This document shows positions 1 to 6,135 of a DNA stretch of 8,917 nucleotides, one piece after another. Below the pieces are notes generated by a model that saw only the letters and a list, made by a program, of their open reading frames with translations, ran no database searches and was not told where the DNA came from. The first letter of the stretch is position 1. Each line of letters starts with the position of its first letter. The DNA lies in the NCBI GenBank assembly GCA_964415395.1, contig CAYPZU010000076.1, positions 1 to 8,917 of the forward strand, given 5' to 3'. This DNA comes from CAYPZU01 sp964415395. Its GTDB lineage: Bacteria; Chlamydiota; Chlamydiia; Chlamydiales; SM23-39. Made by a program: the position numbers and the translations under genes.

Positions 1-223
1 TTTCATCCTGTTTTTTTCTCGCACAACACAAGACAGTCGAGTAAAATGTTTTCCTCGGAAAATGGAGGAACTATGGGGCATCGAGTTTCAGGGCAGTATG
101 ATTTGGCAGACGGACTACTTGGACACAACCGTAAACTCAACAAGCGCTTAGACAAAATCGACTGTCTCATCCTGTTTATCCTGCCAGCGTGCATTGCACG
201 CGGATCCTGTTAATACTTCTTCT
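1..223. other. Gene-free region downstream of the PBP gene, with short repeats
   Basis: I see no convincing gene here. The octamer ATCCTGTT occurs three times (5-12, 169-176, 204-211), and a variant ATCCTG follows at 178-183. The longer form TCATCCTGTTT occurs at 3-13 and 167-177. An inverted repeat pairs AGACAGTCGA (31-40) with TCGACTGTCT (158-167). A near-perfect palindrome lies at 187-201. Read on the minus strand (the PBP transcript), the repeats become AACAGGAT-like words, which I recall as scattered intergenic repeats in several bacteria. No T-tract follows the hairpin at 187-201, so a terminator for the PBP gene is not evident. Confidence 0.5.
187..201. repeat. 15-bp palindrome GCGTGCA-T-TGCACGC
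   Basis: The arms GCGTGCA (187-193) and TGCACGC (195-201) are exact reverse complements around one central T. As RNA this gives a 6-bp stem with a 3-nt loop, 22 bases past the PBP stop codon. It could be a 3'-end stabilising hairpin or a protein-binding site. No U-run follows on either strand. Confidence 0.5.
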
Positions 224-3200
224 TTAATCGGCGTGTTTGGCTTTGATGTCGCGCCATTTGCGGATCATCTGGGCCGCGAGCGGCGCGGCTTCTTTCCCCC
301 CGTCCCCGTAGCGGAGAAAGACGACGACGACCAGCTCCGGCCTGTCCCAGCGGGCTTTCGCCAGGCTGTCGGCTTCGAACGAAATCGCCCCGAACCAGAT
401 ATTCTTATAAATCTGCGGCGCGTTCGACGGATTGACGCTCAGGCTGGCCACCACTTCGGCTGTGCTCGTCTTCCCGATCATCTGGTGCTGGAGAGAAAGA
501 TAGTCCCTCATCAGCATCGGATCGGCGAGGAGGGCTTTGATCGCGCTCGGACGGGCGCTCCCTTTCGGGCTCCAGACCGCCCGGTCCATCCCTTCGAGGA
601 GGGCGGAGCGGATCGAGGCGGGAAGGAAGAGGGACGAGCGGATTTCGACGGGCTGCTCGACCGATTCCTCAAGAGAAGAGCGGGAGTGGACTTTGGTAAA
701 GAGAGGGAAGTGGATCCCGATCGCCCGGAGCTCCTCTTCGGCAAAATAGGAGCGGGCGGCGAAAGCGGAGAGCGGTTCCCGGTCGGGCGCGGCTCCGGCC
801 GCCTCTTTGACAATTTTCGGCTTCAAAAGTTTGCCGCCGTTGGCGATCGCGGCAAGCATCGAGGCGGTCTGGAGCGGTGTGTTGAGAAGCGTATGCTGTC
901 CGATCGCCGTTGAATAGAGTCCTGTCCGGTTCCTCTTCAGGTCGTTCGGGACTTTGCCGGCGAATTCCCCCGGAAGTTCGATTCCGGTTTTCTGGCCGTA
1001 GCCAAACTGGAGGGCCGCCCGCGAAAGATCTTCGGGATTTTCTAGAAGGTCTCCCGCCAGGATCGCGAAATAGGAGTTGCTCGATTGCTCGAGAGCGCCC
1101 AGGAGGTCGATTTTACCTACCTGGGAAGCGTGGCTGCGCGGCAGGCGGCCTCCTTTATAGAAGCGGGGATAGGGGGCTCCGTTCAGCGCGTAGGCCACGT
1201 TTTGCGGAGCCAGCGTCAGGTCGTCGATGAGGGTGAGGGATTTTCCCTGCCGGAGAGATTCGAAGCCGGTGATCAGTTTGAAGAGAGAGCCTTGGGGCGA
1301 GCCCGACTGGAAGGCGTAGGAGCGGCTGAACCCGAATCCGCCGATCGGGTAGAAGGCGGCGGCCAGATCTTTTTCCGTCTGCTCCTTTCCTTTGCGGCGG
1401 AGCGATTTATAGGAGCCGAGAAGAGGGCGGTCGAGTTGGGCGAACGAGCGGAAGGTGCGGAGGAATTCCTGAGCCAGCTCGGGACCCAGCTTATGGCAGA
1501 TCTCGCACAGCTTGGCCTCTTCCCCCCGCTCCTGAATCCAGGCGGCGAGAATCGGGAGGCGCCGCTCTTGCCAGTGCGAGGCGAAAAGCTCTTCTTCTTT
1601 CTGGTCGAGGTAGTCGACAAAGGGCCGGGCGTAAGTTTTCCTCTCTTTTTCTTCTTTTCTTTTCTCGGCGAGAAAACTCTTCTGGTTCGCGTCTCTCCAG
1701 GCCTTGAATTCGTTTTGGCGGAATGTTTCCTGGGCGGTTTTCCGGGCCGAGGCGTCTGCTCTAAGCAGAGCCTGCCGGAGCGAATGGTAGGCCGAAAGTT
1801 TGAGAAATCCTGTCTGCGCAATCAGGGAATCGGTGAAAGCGGGGCTATAGACCGCGAGGCGGCAGAGGTCGATCAGGAACAGCTTGTCGCCATTCGAGGG
1901 GATTTGGGAGAGGGCGTTCTCGAGCCGCCGGACCGAGACGCCTGCAGGGCGGAGCGAATCGAGAACCGCCTGGCGGGAAGGCGCTTTGTGCAGAGAGGGT
2001 TCGGGAGGGAAGAGAGCGTCCAGGAGGACGCGCGGATCGGAAAGTCCCGAAAAATAGAGAGCTTCTTCGAAATCTTCCTGGATCTGGATCGCGCTTTTTA
2101 CATCATCGAATTTGGTGAAAAAGGTTTTGAGAGGCGACTCTTTCGGCAGCGCGAGGTCGAGGAAGAAATCCCAGGTGAGAGGCTCCCGCTCCTGAAAAAA
2201 GGCGCCGCTTTTCCCTTTCGCCCGCTCCCGCTCCAACACATCTTTGCCGTCCCAGACAGCTCCGATGAACCGCTCCGTCTCGAGCCAGCGGCTCGCCTGC
2301 CGCTGTTTTTCGGCTTTTAGCGACGGGTTGGCCGAGGGGATGAAATCGTTCGGATCGAAGCGGGGATAGCTCGCCAGGGCGAGCACTTCGCCTGTATTGG
2401 GGTCGATCGCGGCGATCGCGCCTCCCTTGATCCACGGCTGCTTCTGGACTTTCCTGGTTTTGTCTGCGGGGTCGAGGCCGAGGCTCCGGCCGTCGCGGAT
2501 CTTTTCGTTTTGGGCGAGGAGCGATTCGGCGAACTGCTGCAGCTCCGAAGAGAGCGAAAGGATGACCTGCCGCCCTGGAATCGCAGGCCTTCCGCCCGGC
2601 AATTCCCGGAGCGAGCGCCCTTTCTGGTCGATGGCAAAGGTTTTTTTCCCGAAAAATCCCCGCAGCTCCTCTTCGAATCGCCCTTCGATGCCTGTTTTTC
2701 CCACCAGGTCGTTCAGCGTGTATGCTTTTTCTTTCAATTCGCTGAAGCGTTCGTAGACCTGTTCGAAGGATTCGTATCCAGCAGGGGGCGTTACGGCGAT
2801 CCCCTGTTCATAGAAATCGATCGTTTCTTTAAGGAGGGCCGTTTCCTGGGCGATTTCACTGTATTTCCTCTGGCTGATCGCTCCCATCGTCCCGATCGAA
2901 TCGCAGGCCGTTTTCCCCAGAGGGTAATAGCGCTCCGTGCCGATCTCCGCATGAACCCCCAGCCATTCCGACTCGAGCATTTTCAGCCGGTAATATTCCT
3001 CCTCCGAGATCCCCGCTTTAAGGATGTAAGGGGCGTGGGGGAAAAGGGAAGCTTTCGAATGGATCAGGTCTTCGACTCGCCCTGCGTCGAGATCCAGCTC
3101 GGCGGCGAGCAGCTCGGAGAGGTTCCGGATATATTCTTTTCTCTCGCTCACCCGCTCGCGGCGGCCCTCTTCGTCGATTCTCCAGCCGGTCGAAGGGATT

Positions 3201-3457
3201 TGAGCGATCTGTCCATAGTAGATGGCTGCGTTATAGCATATCCTATTGAGCGCCAAGGGGATATGAAAACGATCGCAGAGAGTGCCGCGGTCTGCGCGCA
3301 CCAGAATCGTCCGCTGCTGCGGCTTTTGCGCCTCAAGGATTTTTTCGTCCCGCTGCACGACGCCCAGATGCCAGATCCTCAGGACGATTGCCAAAAAGGC
3401 GATAAGAATGACTTTCAGAACCCGGTTGGTTCGGCTTGAGATATTGGTGGGAGCCAT
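224..3457 (-). CDS. pbpB: Penicillin-binding protein 2 (class B, D,D-transpeptidase) with a large internal insertion
   Basis: Class B PBP that crosslinks peptidoglycan stem peptides from the periplasmic face of the inner membrane. One N-terminal membrane segment lies near residues 13-34. The dimerisation domain spans roughly 45-300, including R54-x-D-R-G and the YYPLG segment (177-181). The transpeptidase domain begins near 345 (GEVLALASYPRFDPNDF). The catalytic motifs are SLFK (S724, K727), SSN (792-794) and a third motif KTS (996-998), where KTG or KSG is usual. At 1077 residues it is far longer than E. coli PBP2 (about 633, active Ser330). Most of the excess is a charged, helix-rich block at about 373-670, between the PRFDPNDF strand and the SxxK motif. 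Chlamydial PBP2 is of similar size, and chlamydiae lacking FtsZ are thought to use PBP2/RodA/MreB in division. The gene is divergent from tRNA-Gly and rpsB. The ATG at 3457 lacks an obvious Shine-Dalgarno, but the N-terminus looks natural. Confidence 0.9.
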   Translation of the reverse strand: MAPTNISSRTNRVLKVILIAFLAIVLRIWHLGVVQRDEKILEAQKPQQRTILVRADRGTLCDRFHIPLALNRICYNAAIYYGQIAQIPSTGWRIDEEGRRERVSERKEYIRNLSELLAAELDLDAGRVEDLIHSKASLFPHAPYILKAGISEEEYYRLKMLESEWLGVHAEIGTERYYPLGKTACDSIGTMGAISQRKYSEIAQETALLKETIDFYEQGIAVTPPAGYESFEQVYERFSELKEKAYTLNDLVGKTGIEGRFEEELRGFFGKKTFAIDQKGRSLRELPGGRPAIPGRQVILSLSSELQQFAESLLAQNEKIRDGRSLGLDPADKTRKVQKQPWIKGGAIAAIDPNTGEVLALASYPRFDPNDFIPSANPSLKAEKQRQASRWLETERFIGAVWDGKDVLERERAKGKSGAFFQEREPLTWDFFLDLALPKESPLKTFFTKFDDVKSAIQIQEDFEEALYFSGLSDPRVLLDALFPPEPSLHKAPSRQAVLDSLRPAGVSVRRLENALSQIPSNGDKLFLIDLCRLAVYSPAFTDSLIAQTGFLKLSAYHSLRQALLRADASARKTAQETFRQNEFKAWRDANQKSFLAEKRKEEKERKTYARPFVDYLDQKEEELFASHWQERRLPILAAWIQERGEEAKLCEICHKLGPELAQEFLRTFRSFAQLDRPLLGSYKSLRRKGKEQTEKDLAAAFYPIGGFGFSRSYAFQSGSPQGSLFKLITGFESLRQGKSLTLIDDLTLAPQNVAYALNGAPYPRFYKGGRLPRSHASQVGKIDLLGALEQSSNSYFAILAGDLLENPEDLSRAALQFGYGQKTGIELPGEFAGKVPNDLKRNRTGLYSTAIGQHTLLNTPLQTASMLAAIANGGKLLKPKIVKEAAGAAPDREPLSAFAARSYFAEEELRAIGIHFPLFTKVHSRSSLEESVEQPVEIRSSLFLPASIRSALLEGMDRAVWSPKGSARPSAIKALLADPMLMRDYLSLQHQMIGKTSTAEVVASLSVNPSNAPQIYKNIWFGAISFEADSLAKARWDRPELVVVVFLRYGDGGKEAAPLAAQMIRKWRDIKAKHAD

Positions 3458-3465
3458 AAACAGCG

Positions 3466-3471
3466 ATCATA
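3466..3471 (-). promoter_or_regulatory. Candidate -10 element of the PBP2 gene
   Basis: On the minus strand TATGAT matches the sigma70 consensus TATAAT at five of six positions and lies 8 bases before the ATG. Transcription from it would give an almost leaderless mRNA, which fits the lack of a Shine-Dalgarno. No good -35 lies 16-18 bases upstream, so this is weak. Confidence 0.22.
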
Positions 3472-3511
3472 CCGGGTTGCTCAAATATTTCCCATAAGCA
3501 GGAGAATCGAA

Positions 3512-3540
3512 GGGGATTTCCCCGTTTTTCCTTGGAAAAA
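3512..3540. repeat. Two abutting small inverted repeats in the divergent intergenic region
   Basis: GGGG (3512-3515) pairs with CCCC (3520-3523) around ATTT and is followed by GTTTTT. That T-run also starts a second perfect inverted repeat, TTTTTCC-TT-GGAAAAA (3525-3540). On the plus strand the first hairpin plus T5 is a short terminator shape that could stop antisense transcription before the tRNA promoter. The stem is only 4 bp, so function is uncertain. Confidence 0.35.
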
Positions 3541-3561
3541 AATGCAAAGGTTGGGTAAAAC

Positions 3562-3567
3562 TATACT
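3562..3567 (+). promoter_or_regulatory. Candidate -10 element for tRNA-Gly/rpsB transcription
   Basis: TATACT matches the sigma70 -10 consensus at five of six positions, 28 bases before the tRNA-Gly 5' end. No convincing -35 is correctly spaced; TTGGAA at 3532-3537 is too far away. An inverted repeat CGCATTTT (3570-3577) / AAAATGCG (3591-3598) follows and runs into the first three bases of the tRNA. Confidence 0.3.
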
Positions 3568-3595
3568 TTCGCATTTTAAATACGCGTTCAAAAAT

Positions 3596-3666
3596 GCGCC
3601 TGTAGTTCAATGGTAGAACAGTAGCCTTCCAAGCTACGAGTGTCAGTTCAATTCTGTCCAGGCGCT
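3596..3666 (+). tRNA. tRNA-Gly (anticodon UCC)
   Basis: Cloverleaf of 71 nt. The acceptor stem GCGCCTG (3596-3602) pairs perfectly with CAGGCGC (3659-3665), and the discriminator is T, as usual for bacterial tRNA-Gly. The D-stem is GTTC/GAAC. The anticodon stem GTAGC/GCTAC encloses the loop CTTCCAA, giving anticodon TCC, which reads GGA/GGG. The T-arm GTCAG-TTCAATT-CTGTC has one T-T mismatch at the second pair. No CCA is encoded. It lies 84 bases upstream of rpsB on the same strand and may share its transcript. Confidence 0.95.
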
Positions 3667-3668
3667 AG

Positions 3669-3721
3669 AACTAGAGAAAGCCCCCTTCATTCGCAGCCGG
3701 TCTGCCGCCGTGGGGCTAGTT
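3669..3721 (+). promoter_or_regulatory. Structured 5' leader of rpsB (candidate S2 regulatory element)
   Basis: Between the tRNA-Gly 3' end and rpsB the RNA can form a two-part stem. AACTA (3669-3673) pairs with TAGTT (3717-3721), and GCCCC (3680-3684) pairs with GGGGC (3712-3716). The left strand carries a 6-nt bulge GAGAAA. The apical part holds a small hairpin, GCAG (3693-3696) with CTGC (3702-3705). No T-tract follows, so a terminator is unlikely. Ribosomal protein S2 represses its own operon through an mRNA leader in gammaproteobacteria. A similar role here is inferred from position and foldability only. Confidence 0.35.
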
Positions 3722-3740
3722 AAGAAAATTGTGAACTTTT

Positions 3741-3753
3741 AGAGGACATTTTG
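3741..3753 (+). promoter_or_regulatory. Ribosome binding site and TTG start of rpsB
   Basis: AGAGGA (3741-3746) lies four bases before TTG (3751-3753). The TTG gives MATPQ-, similar to the MAT start of many S2 proteins. No in-frame ATG lies between it and the conserved HFGHQ. The only alternative is GTG at 3781, which lacks a Shine-Dalgarno. Confidence 0.65.
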
Positions 3754-4548
3754 GCTACACCACAACACGCAGATGCAGGAGTGACGATTAAGGCGTTGCT
3801 CGAATCCGGAGCCCACTTCGGGCACCAAACCCATCGTTGGAACCCGAAGATGAAGCGCTTTATCTTCGAAGCCCGCAATGGAATCTACATCATCGACCTT
3901 GCAAAAACTCTGCAGCAGATCCGTTCGGCTGTTCAAGTCGTACGCGAGCTGGTAGGCAAGAGAAAATCGATCCTGTTCGTCGGCACCAAGAAGCAGGCGA
4001 AAGCGGTTGTGAAAGAATGCGCCGAAGAGTGCGGCGAATTCTACATCTGCGAAAGATGGCTCGGCGGCGCGCTGACCAATCTCCAGACCATCCGCCAGTC
4101 GGTCAAAACTCTCGAGCGCATCGAAAAACGGATTGCGTCCGGCGGCGAAGGGTTCACGAAAAAAGAAATGTCCCTTATGGCGAAAGAGCGCGTCAAGCTC
4201 GACCGCAACCTCTCCGGCATCCGCGCGATGCGCAAGCCTCCCGGCCTGCTCGTCGTCGTCGACCCAAGCAAAGAGCACATCGCTGTCGCTGAAGCCAACA
4301 AGCTCGGCATTCCAGTCATGGCCCTCGTCGACACCAATTGCGACCCCGATCCAATCGACTACGTCATCGCGTGCAACGACGACGCTCTGAAGAGCATCAA
4401 AGTCGTTCTCAATGCGATCATGCAGGCAGTCATCGACACGAAAAACGACCTCAACGTTCCTGTCTCCAAAGGCGACGAGAGCGGCAAAGGCCCCGATGAA
4501 GACGAAGACGGCGAAGAAAGCGAAGACGAAGACTCGGATAGCGAATAA
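3751..4548 (+). CDS. rpsB: 30S ribosomal protein S2
   Basis: S2 binds late to the 30S head and is needed for S1 attachment. The 265-residue product shows the family hallmarks: HFGHQTHRWNPKMKRFIF (22-39), the KSILFVGTKKQA strand (72-83), RWLGGALTNLQT (102-113), and DPSKEHIAVAEANKLGIPVMA (171-191) leading into the DTNCDPD segment (194-200). It is longer than E. coli S2 (about 241) because of a C-terminal tail (about 240-265) made almost entirely of Asp, Glu, Ser and Gly. The tail is encoded by a GAAGAC-rich stretch just before the stop. The gene uses a TTG start. It is first in the operon rpsB-tsf-pyrH-frr, and tsf starts 11 bases after its stop. The operon order is widely conserved in bacteria and the identification is secure. 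Confidence 0.97.
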   Translation: MATPQHADAGVTIKALLESGAHFGHQTHRWNPKMKRFIFEARNGIYIIDLAKTLQQIRSAVQVVRELVGKRKSILFVGTKKQAKAVVKECAEECGEFYICERWLGGALTNLQTIRQSVKTLERIEKRIASGGEGFTKKEMSLMAKERVKLDRNLSGIRAMRKPPGLLVVVDPSKEHIAVAEANKLGIPVMALVDTNCDPDPIDYVIACNDDALKSIKVVLNAIMQAVIDTKNDLNVPVSKGDESGKGPDEDEDGEESEDEDSDSE

Positions 4549-4562
4549 GGAGCTCCTCAATG
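4547..4562 (+). promoter_or_regulatory. tsf Shine-Dalgarno overlapping the rpsB stop and lying in a palindrome
   Basis: AAGGAG (4547-4552) begins inside the rpsB TAA stop, with a 7-base spacer to the tsf ATG at 4560. GGAGCTCC (4549-4556) is a perfect self-complementary octamer. The overlap implies that ribosomes terminating on rpsB are placed on the tsf start, a translational coupling arrangement. Confidence 0.6.
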
Positions 4563-5408
4563 AAAGATGTCACTTCTGACATGATCAAAGACTTGCGCGA
4601 ACGGACCGGCGTCGGAATGGGCAAATGCAAAGAAGCTCTTGTCCTCGCTGAAGGCGATATGGAAAAAGCGATCGACATCCTCCGCAAAGCGGGAATGGCT
4701 TCCGGCGTGAAAAAAGAAGGCCGCGAAACGAAAGAAGGCTTGATCCTCGCTTCTGAAGACAAGCACCACCTCGTTCTGATCGAAGCCAACGCAGAAACGG
4801 ACTTTGTCACGCAGAACGACCGCTTCAAACATTTCGTCCATGACTGCGTCAAGCAGGCCCTCGAGTCGAAGCCGAAGTCTCTCGCTGATCTGATGGCTCT
4901 TCCTTACTACAAAGACAAGTCGATCACGCTCGACCAATACCGCAACCTCGTCATTCAGGCGCTTGGAGAGAATATCCAGGTGCGCCGCCTTGAAGTGGTT
5001 ACCCGCCATCCGAACAGCTCCTACGGAATCTATTCCCACATGGGCGGCAAGCTCGTTGTGGTTGTAGAAGTCGAAGGCGCTTCAGACCAGGAAGGGATCG
5101 CGAAAGAAATTGCGATGCACGTCGCTGCGGAGAATCCCGACTATCTCAAGCCGGAAGAAATTCCAGCCCATATCCAGGCCCGCGAAGAGGAAATCGCCCG
5201 CTCGCAAGTCCAGGGGAAGCCAGCCAACGTGATTGAAAAAATCGTCGCTGGTAAAATCAAGGCTTTCGCAGACCAGGTGTGCCTGGTGAACCAAAAGTAC
5301 ATCAAAGACAACACGGTGACTGTCCAGCAGTTCCTCGAAACGTGCGCGAAGAAAGTGGGCAAGCCCCTTTCGATCCGCTGTTTCTGGCGCTGGAAAGTAG
5401 GCCAATAG
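4560..5408 (+). CDS. tsf: Translation elongation factor Ts
   Basis: Guanine nucleotide exchange factor that reloads EF-Tu with GTP in the cytosol. At 282 residues it has the normal full length. The N-terminal UBA-like domain spans about 5-42, with the RTGVGMGKCKEAL signature (15-27). The TDFV motif that inserts into EF-Tu is intact at 80-83 within NAETDFVTQND. The core subdomains follow, including HMGGKLVVVVEVEG (160-173). The C-terminus ends in CFWRWKVGQ, an unusual version of the usual F-x-R-F/Y-E-V-G ending, with Lys in place of Glu. It lies between rpsB and pyrH. Its TAG stop sits within a hairpin shared with the pyrH start. Confidence 0.97.
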   Translation: MKDVTSDMIKDLRERTGVGMGKCKEALVLAEGDMEKAIDILRKAGMASGVKKEGRETKEGLILASEDKHHLVLIEANAETDFVTQNDRFKHFVHDCVKQALESKPKSLADLMALPYYKDKSITLDQYRNLVIQALGENIQVRRLEVVTRHPNSSYGIYSHMGGKLVVVVEVEGASDQEGIAKEIAMHVAAENPDYLKPEEIPAHIQAREEEIARSQVQGKPANVIEKIVAGKIKAFADQVCLVNQKYIKDNTVTVQQFLETCAKKVGKPLSIRCFWRWKVGQ

Positions 5409-5420
5409 AAATTGGCCTAT
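5397..5420 (+). promoter_or_regulatory. Hairpin spanning the tsf stop and pyrH start
   Basis: TAGGCCAAT (5398-5406) and ATTGGCCTA (5411-5419) are exact reverse complements around the loop AGAA. G5397-T5420 can add a wobble pair. The tsf stop codon TAG (5406-5408) starts in the stem, and the A of the pyrH ATG (5419-5421) closes it. No Shine-Dalgarno is visible before pyrH. The fold would hide the pyrH start until a ribosome finishing tsf opens it, so re-initiation or coupled translation is the likely effect. No T-run follows, so it is not a terminator. Confidence 0.6.
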
Positions 5421-6132
5421 GAGTCAGCCGGCGTATCGTAGAATTCTACTCAAGCTGTCGGGGGAAGCCCTCATGGGCGCGCAGAAGTTCGGCGTCGACC
5501 CCGACGCTTGCCAACAGATCGCCACCCAAGTTCAGGAATTAACCCGCCTCGGCGTCCAGGTTGGACTCGTCATCGGCGGAGGAAATATTTTCCGCGGCAA
5601 AGCCAAAAGCGGCATGGATCAGACTCCGGCCGATCACATCGGCATGCTAGCCACCCTCATCAACGGCATCTCTCTCCAGCAAGCTTTCGAGCGCATCTCC
5701 TGCGAAAGCCGCATCATGAGCGCGATCGCCTGCGAGGCGATGGCGGAACCCTATTCGTGGAAGCAGGCTCTTGCCTATCTCGAAAAAGGGATTGTTCTGA
5801 TTTTTGTCGGAGGAACCGGCAACCCCTATTTCACCACCGACACCGCCGCTTCTCTCCGCGCCCTTGAGATCAAAGCCGAGATCCTCCTCAAGGCGACGAA
5901 AGTAGATGGAATTTACAACAAAGATCCTTTGAAATACTCTGATTCTGTAAAGTTCGACCGAGTTACCTACTCTGAAGTCTTGGCGCACAAGCTTCAGGTG
6001 ATGGATGCGACCGCGATCGCTCTCTGCCGGGAAAACGGGATCCCCATTCGGGTGATCAACCTCTTTTCCGAAGGAGCGCTCCTGAGCGCTGTCCTGAACC
6101 GCCCTGTAGGAACTCTGGTGGAAGGAGAATAA
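5419..6132 (+). CDS. pyrH: Uridylate kinase (UMP kinase)
   Basis: Phosphorylates UMP to UDP with ATP, supplying UTP and CTP. This is the bacterial hexameric amino-acid-kinase-fold enzyme. The 237-residue product has all the family motifs: LLKLSGEALMG (10-20) with the catalytic Lys, VIGGGNIFRG (51-60), DHIGMLATLING (72-83), GGTGNPYFTTDTAASLRA (131-148) and KVDGIYNKDP (161-170). MDATAI (195-200) and GTLV near the end are also present. The start is set by MSQPAYRRILLKLSGEA, which aligns well with known N-termini. It begins 10 bases after the tsf stop, without a Shine-Dalgarno and inside a hairpin. frr follows after 3 bases. The usual UMP kinase is GTP-activated and UTP-inhibited; nothing here shows a departure from that. 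Confidence 0.97.
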   Translation: MSQPAYRRILLKLSGEALMGAQKFGVDPDACQQIATQVQELTRLGVQVGLVIGGGNIFRGKAKSGMDQTPADHIGMLATLINGISLQQAFERISCESRIMSAIACEAMAEPYSWKQALAYLEKGIVLIFVGGTGNPYFTTDTAASLRALEIKAEILLKATKVDGIYNKDPLKYSDSVKFDRVTYSEVLAHKLQVMDATAIALCRENGIPIRVINLFSEGALLSAVLNRPVGTLVEGE

Positions 6133-6135
6133 CCG

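Noticed and set aside
3..194. 63-residue minus-strand frame downstream of PBP2
   Set aside because: It runs through the repeat and palindrome region, has no Shine-Dalgarno and no protein-like pattern. It cannot be excluded but is not supported.
194..2320. Long plus-strand open frames antisense to the PBP2 gene (194-913, 1085-2320)
   Set aside because: They mirror the codon pattern of a GC-rich gene on the other strand, have no recognisable domains and are low-complexity in Arg, Gly and Glu. PBP2 motifs make the minus-strand reading certain.
2510..3439. 309-residue plus-strand frame opposite the PBP2 N-terminal half
   Set aside because: No family resemblance and no ribosome binding site; it is a shadow of the real gene.
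3739..4560. 273-residue minus-strand frame opposite rpsB
   Set aside because: It is the complement of a clear S2 gene, with a composition typical of a reverse-strand shadow (runs of Phe, Val, Asp).
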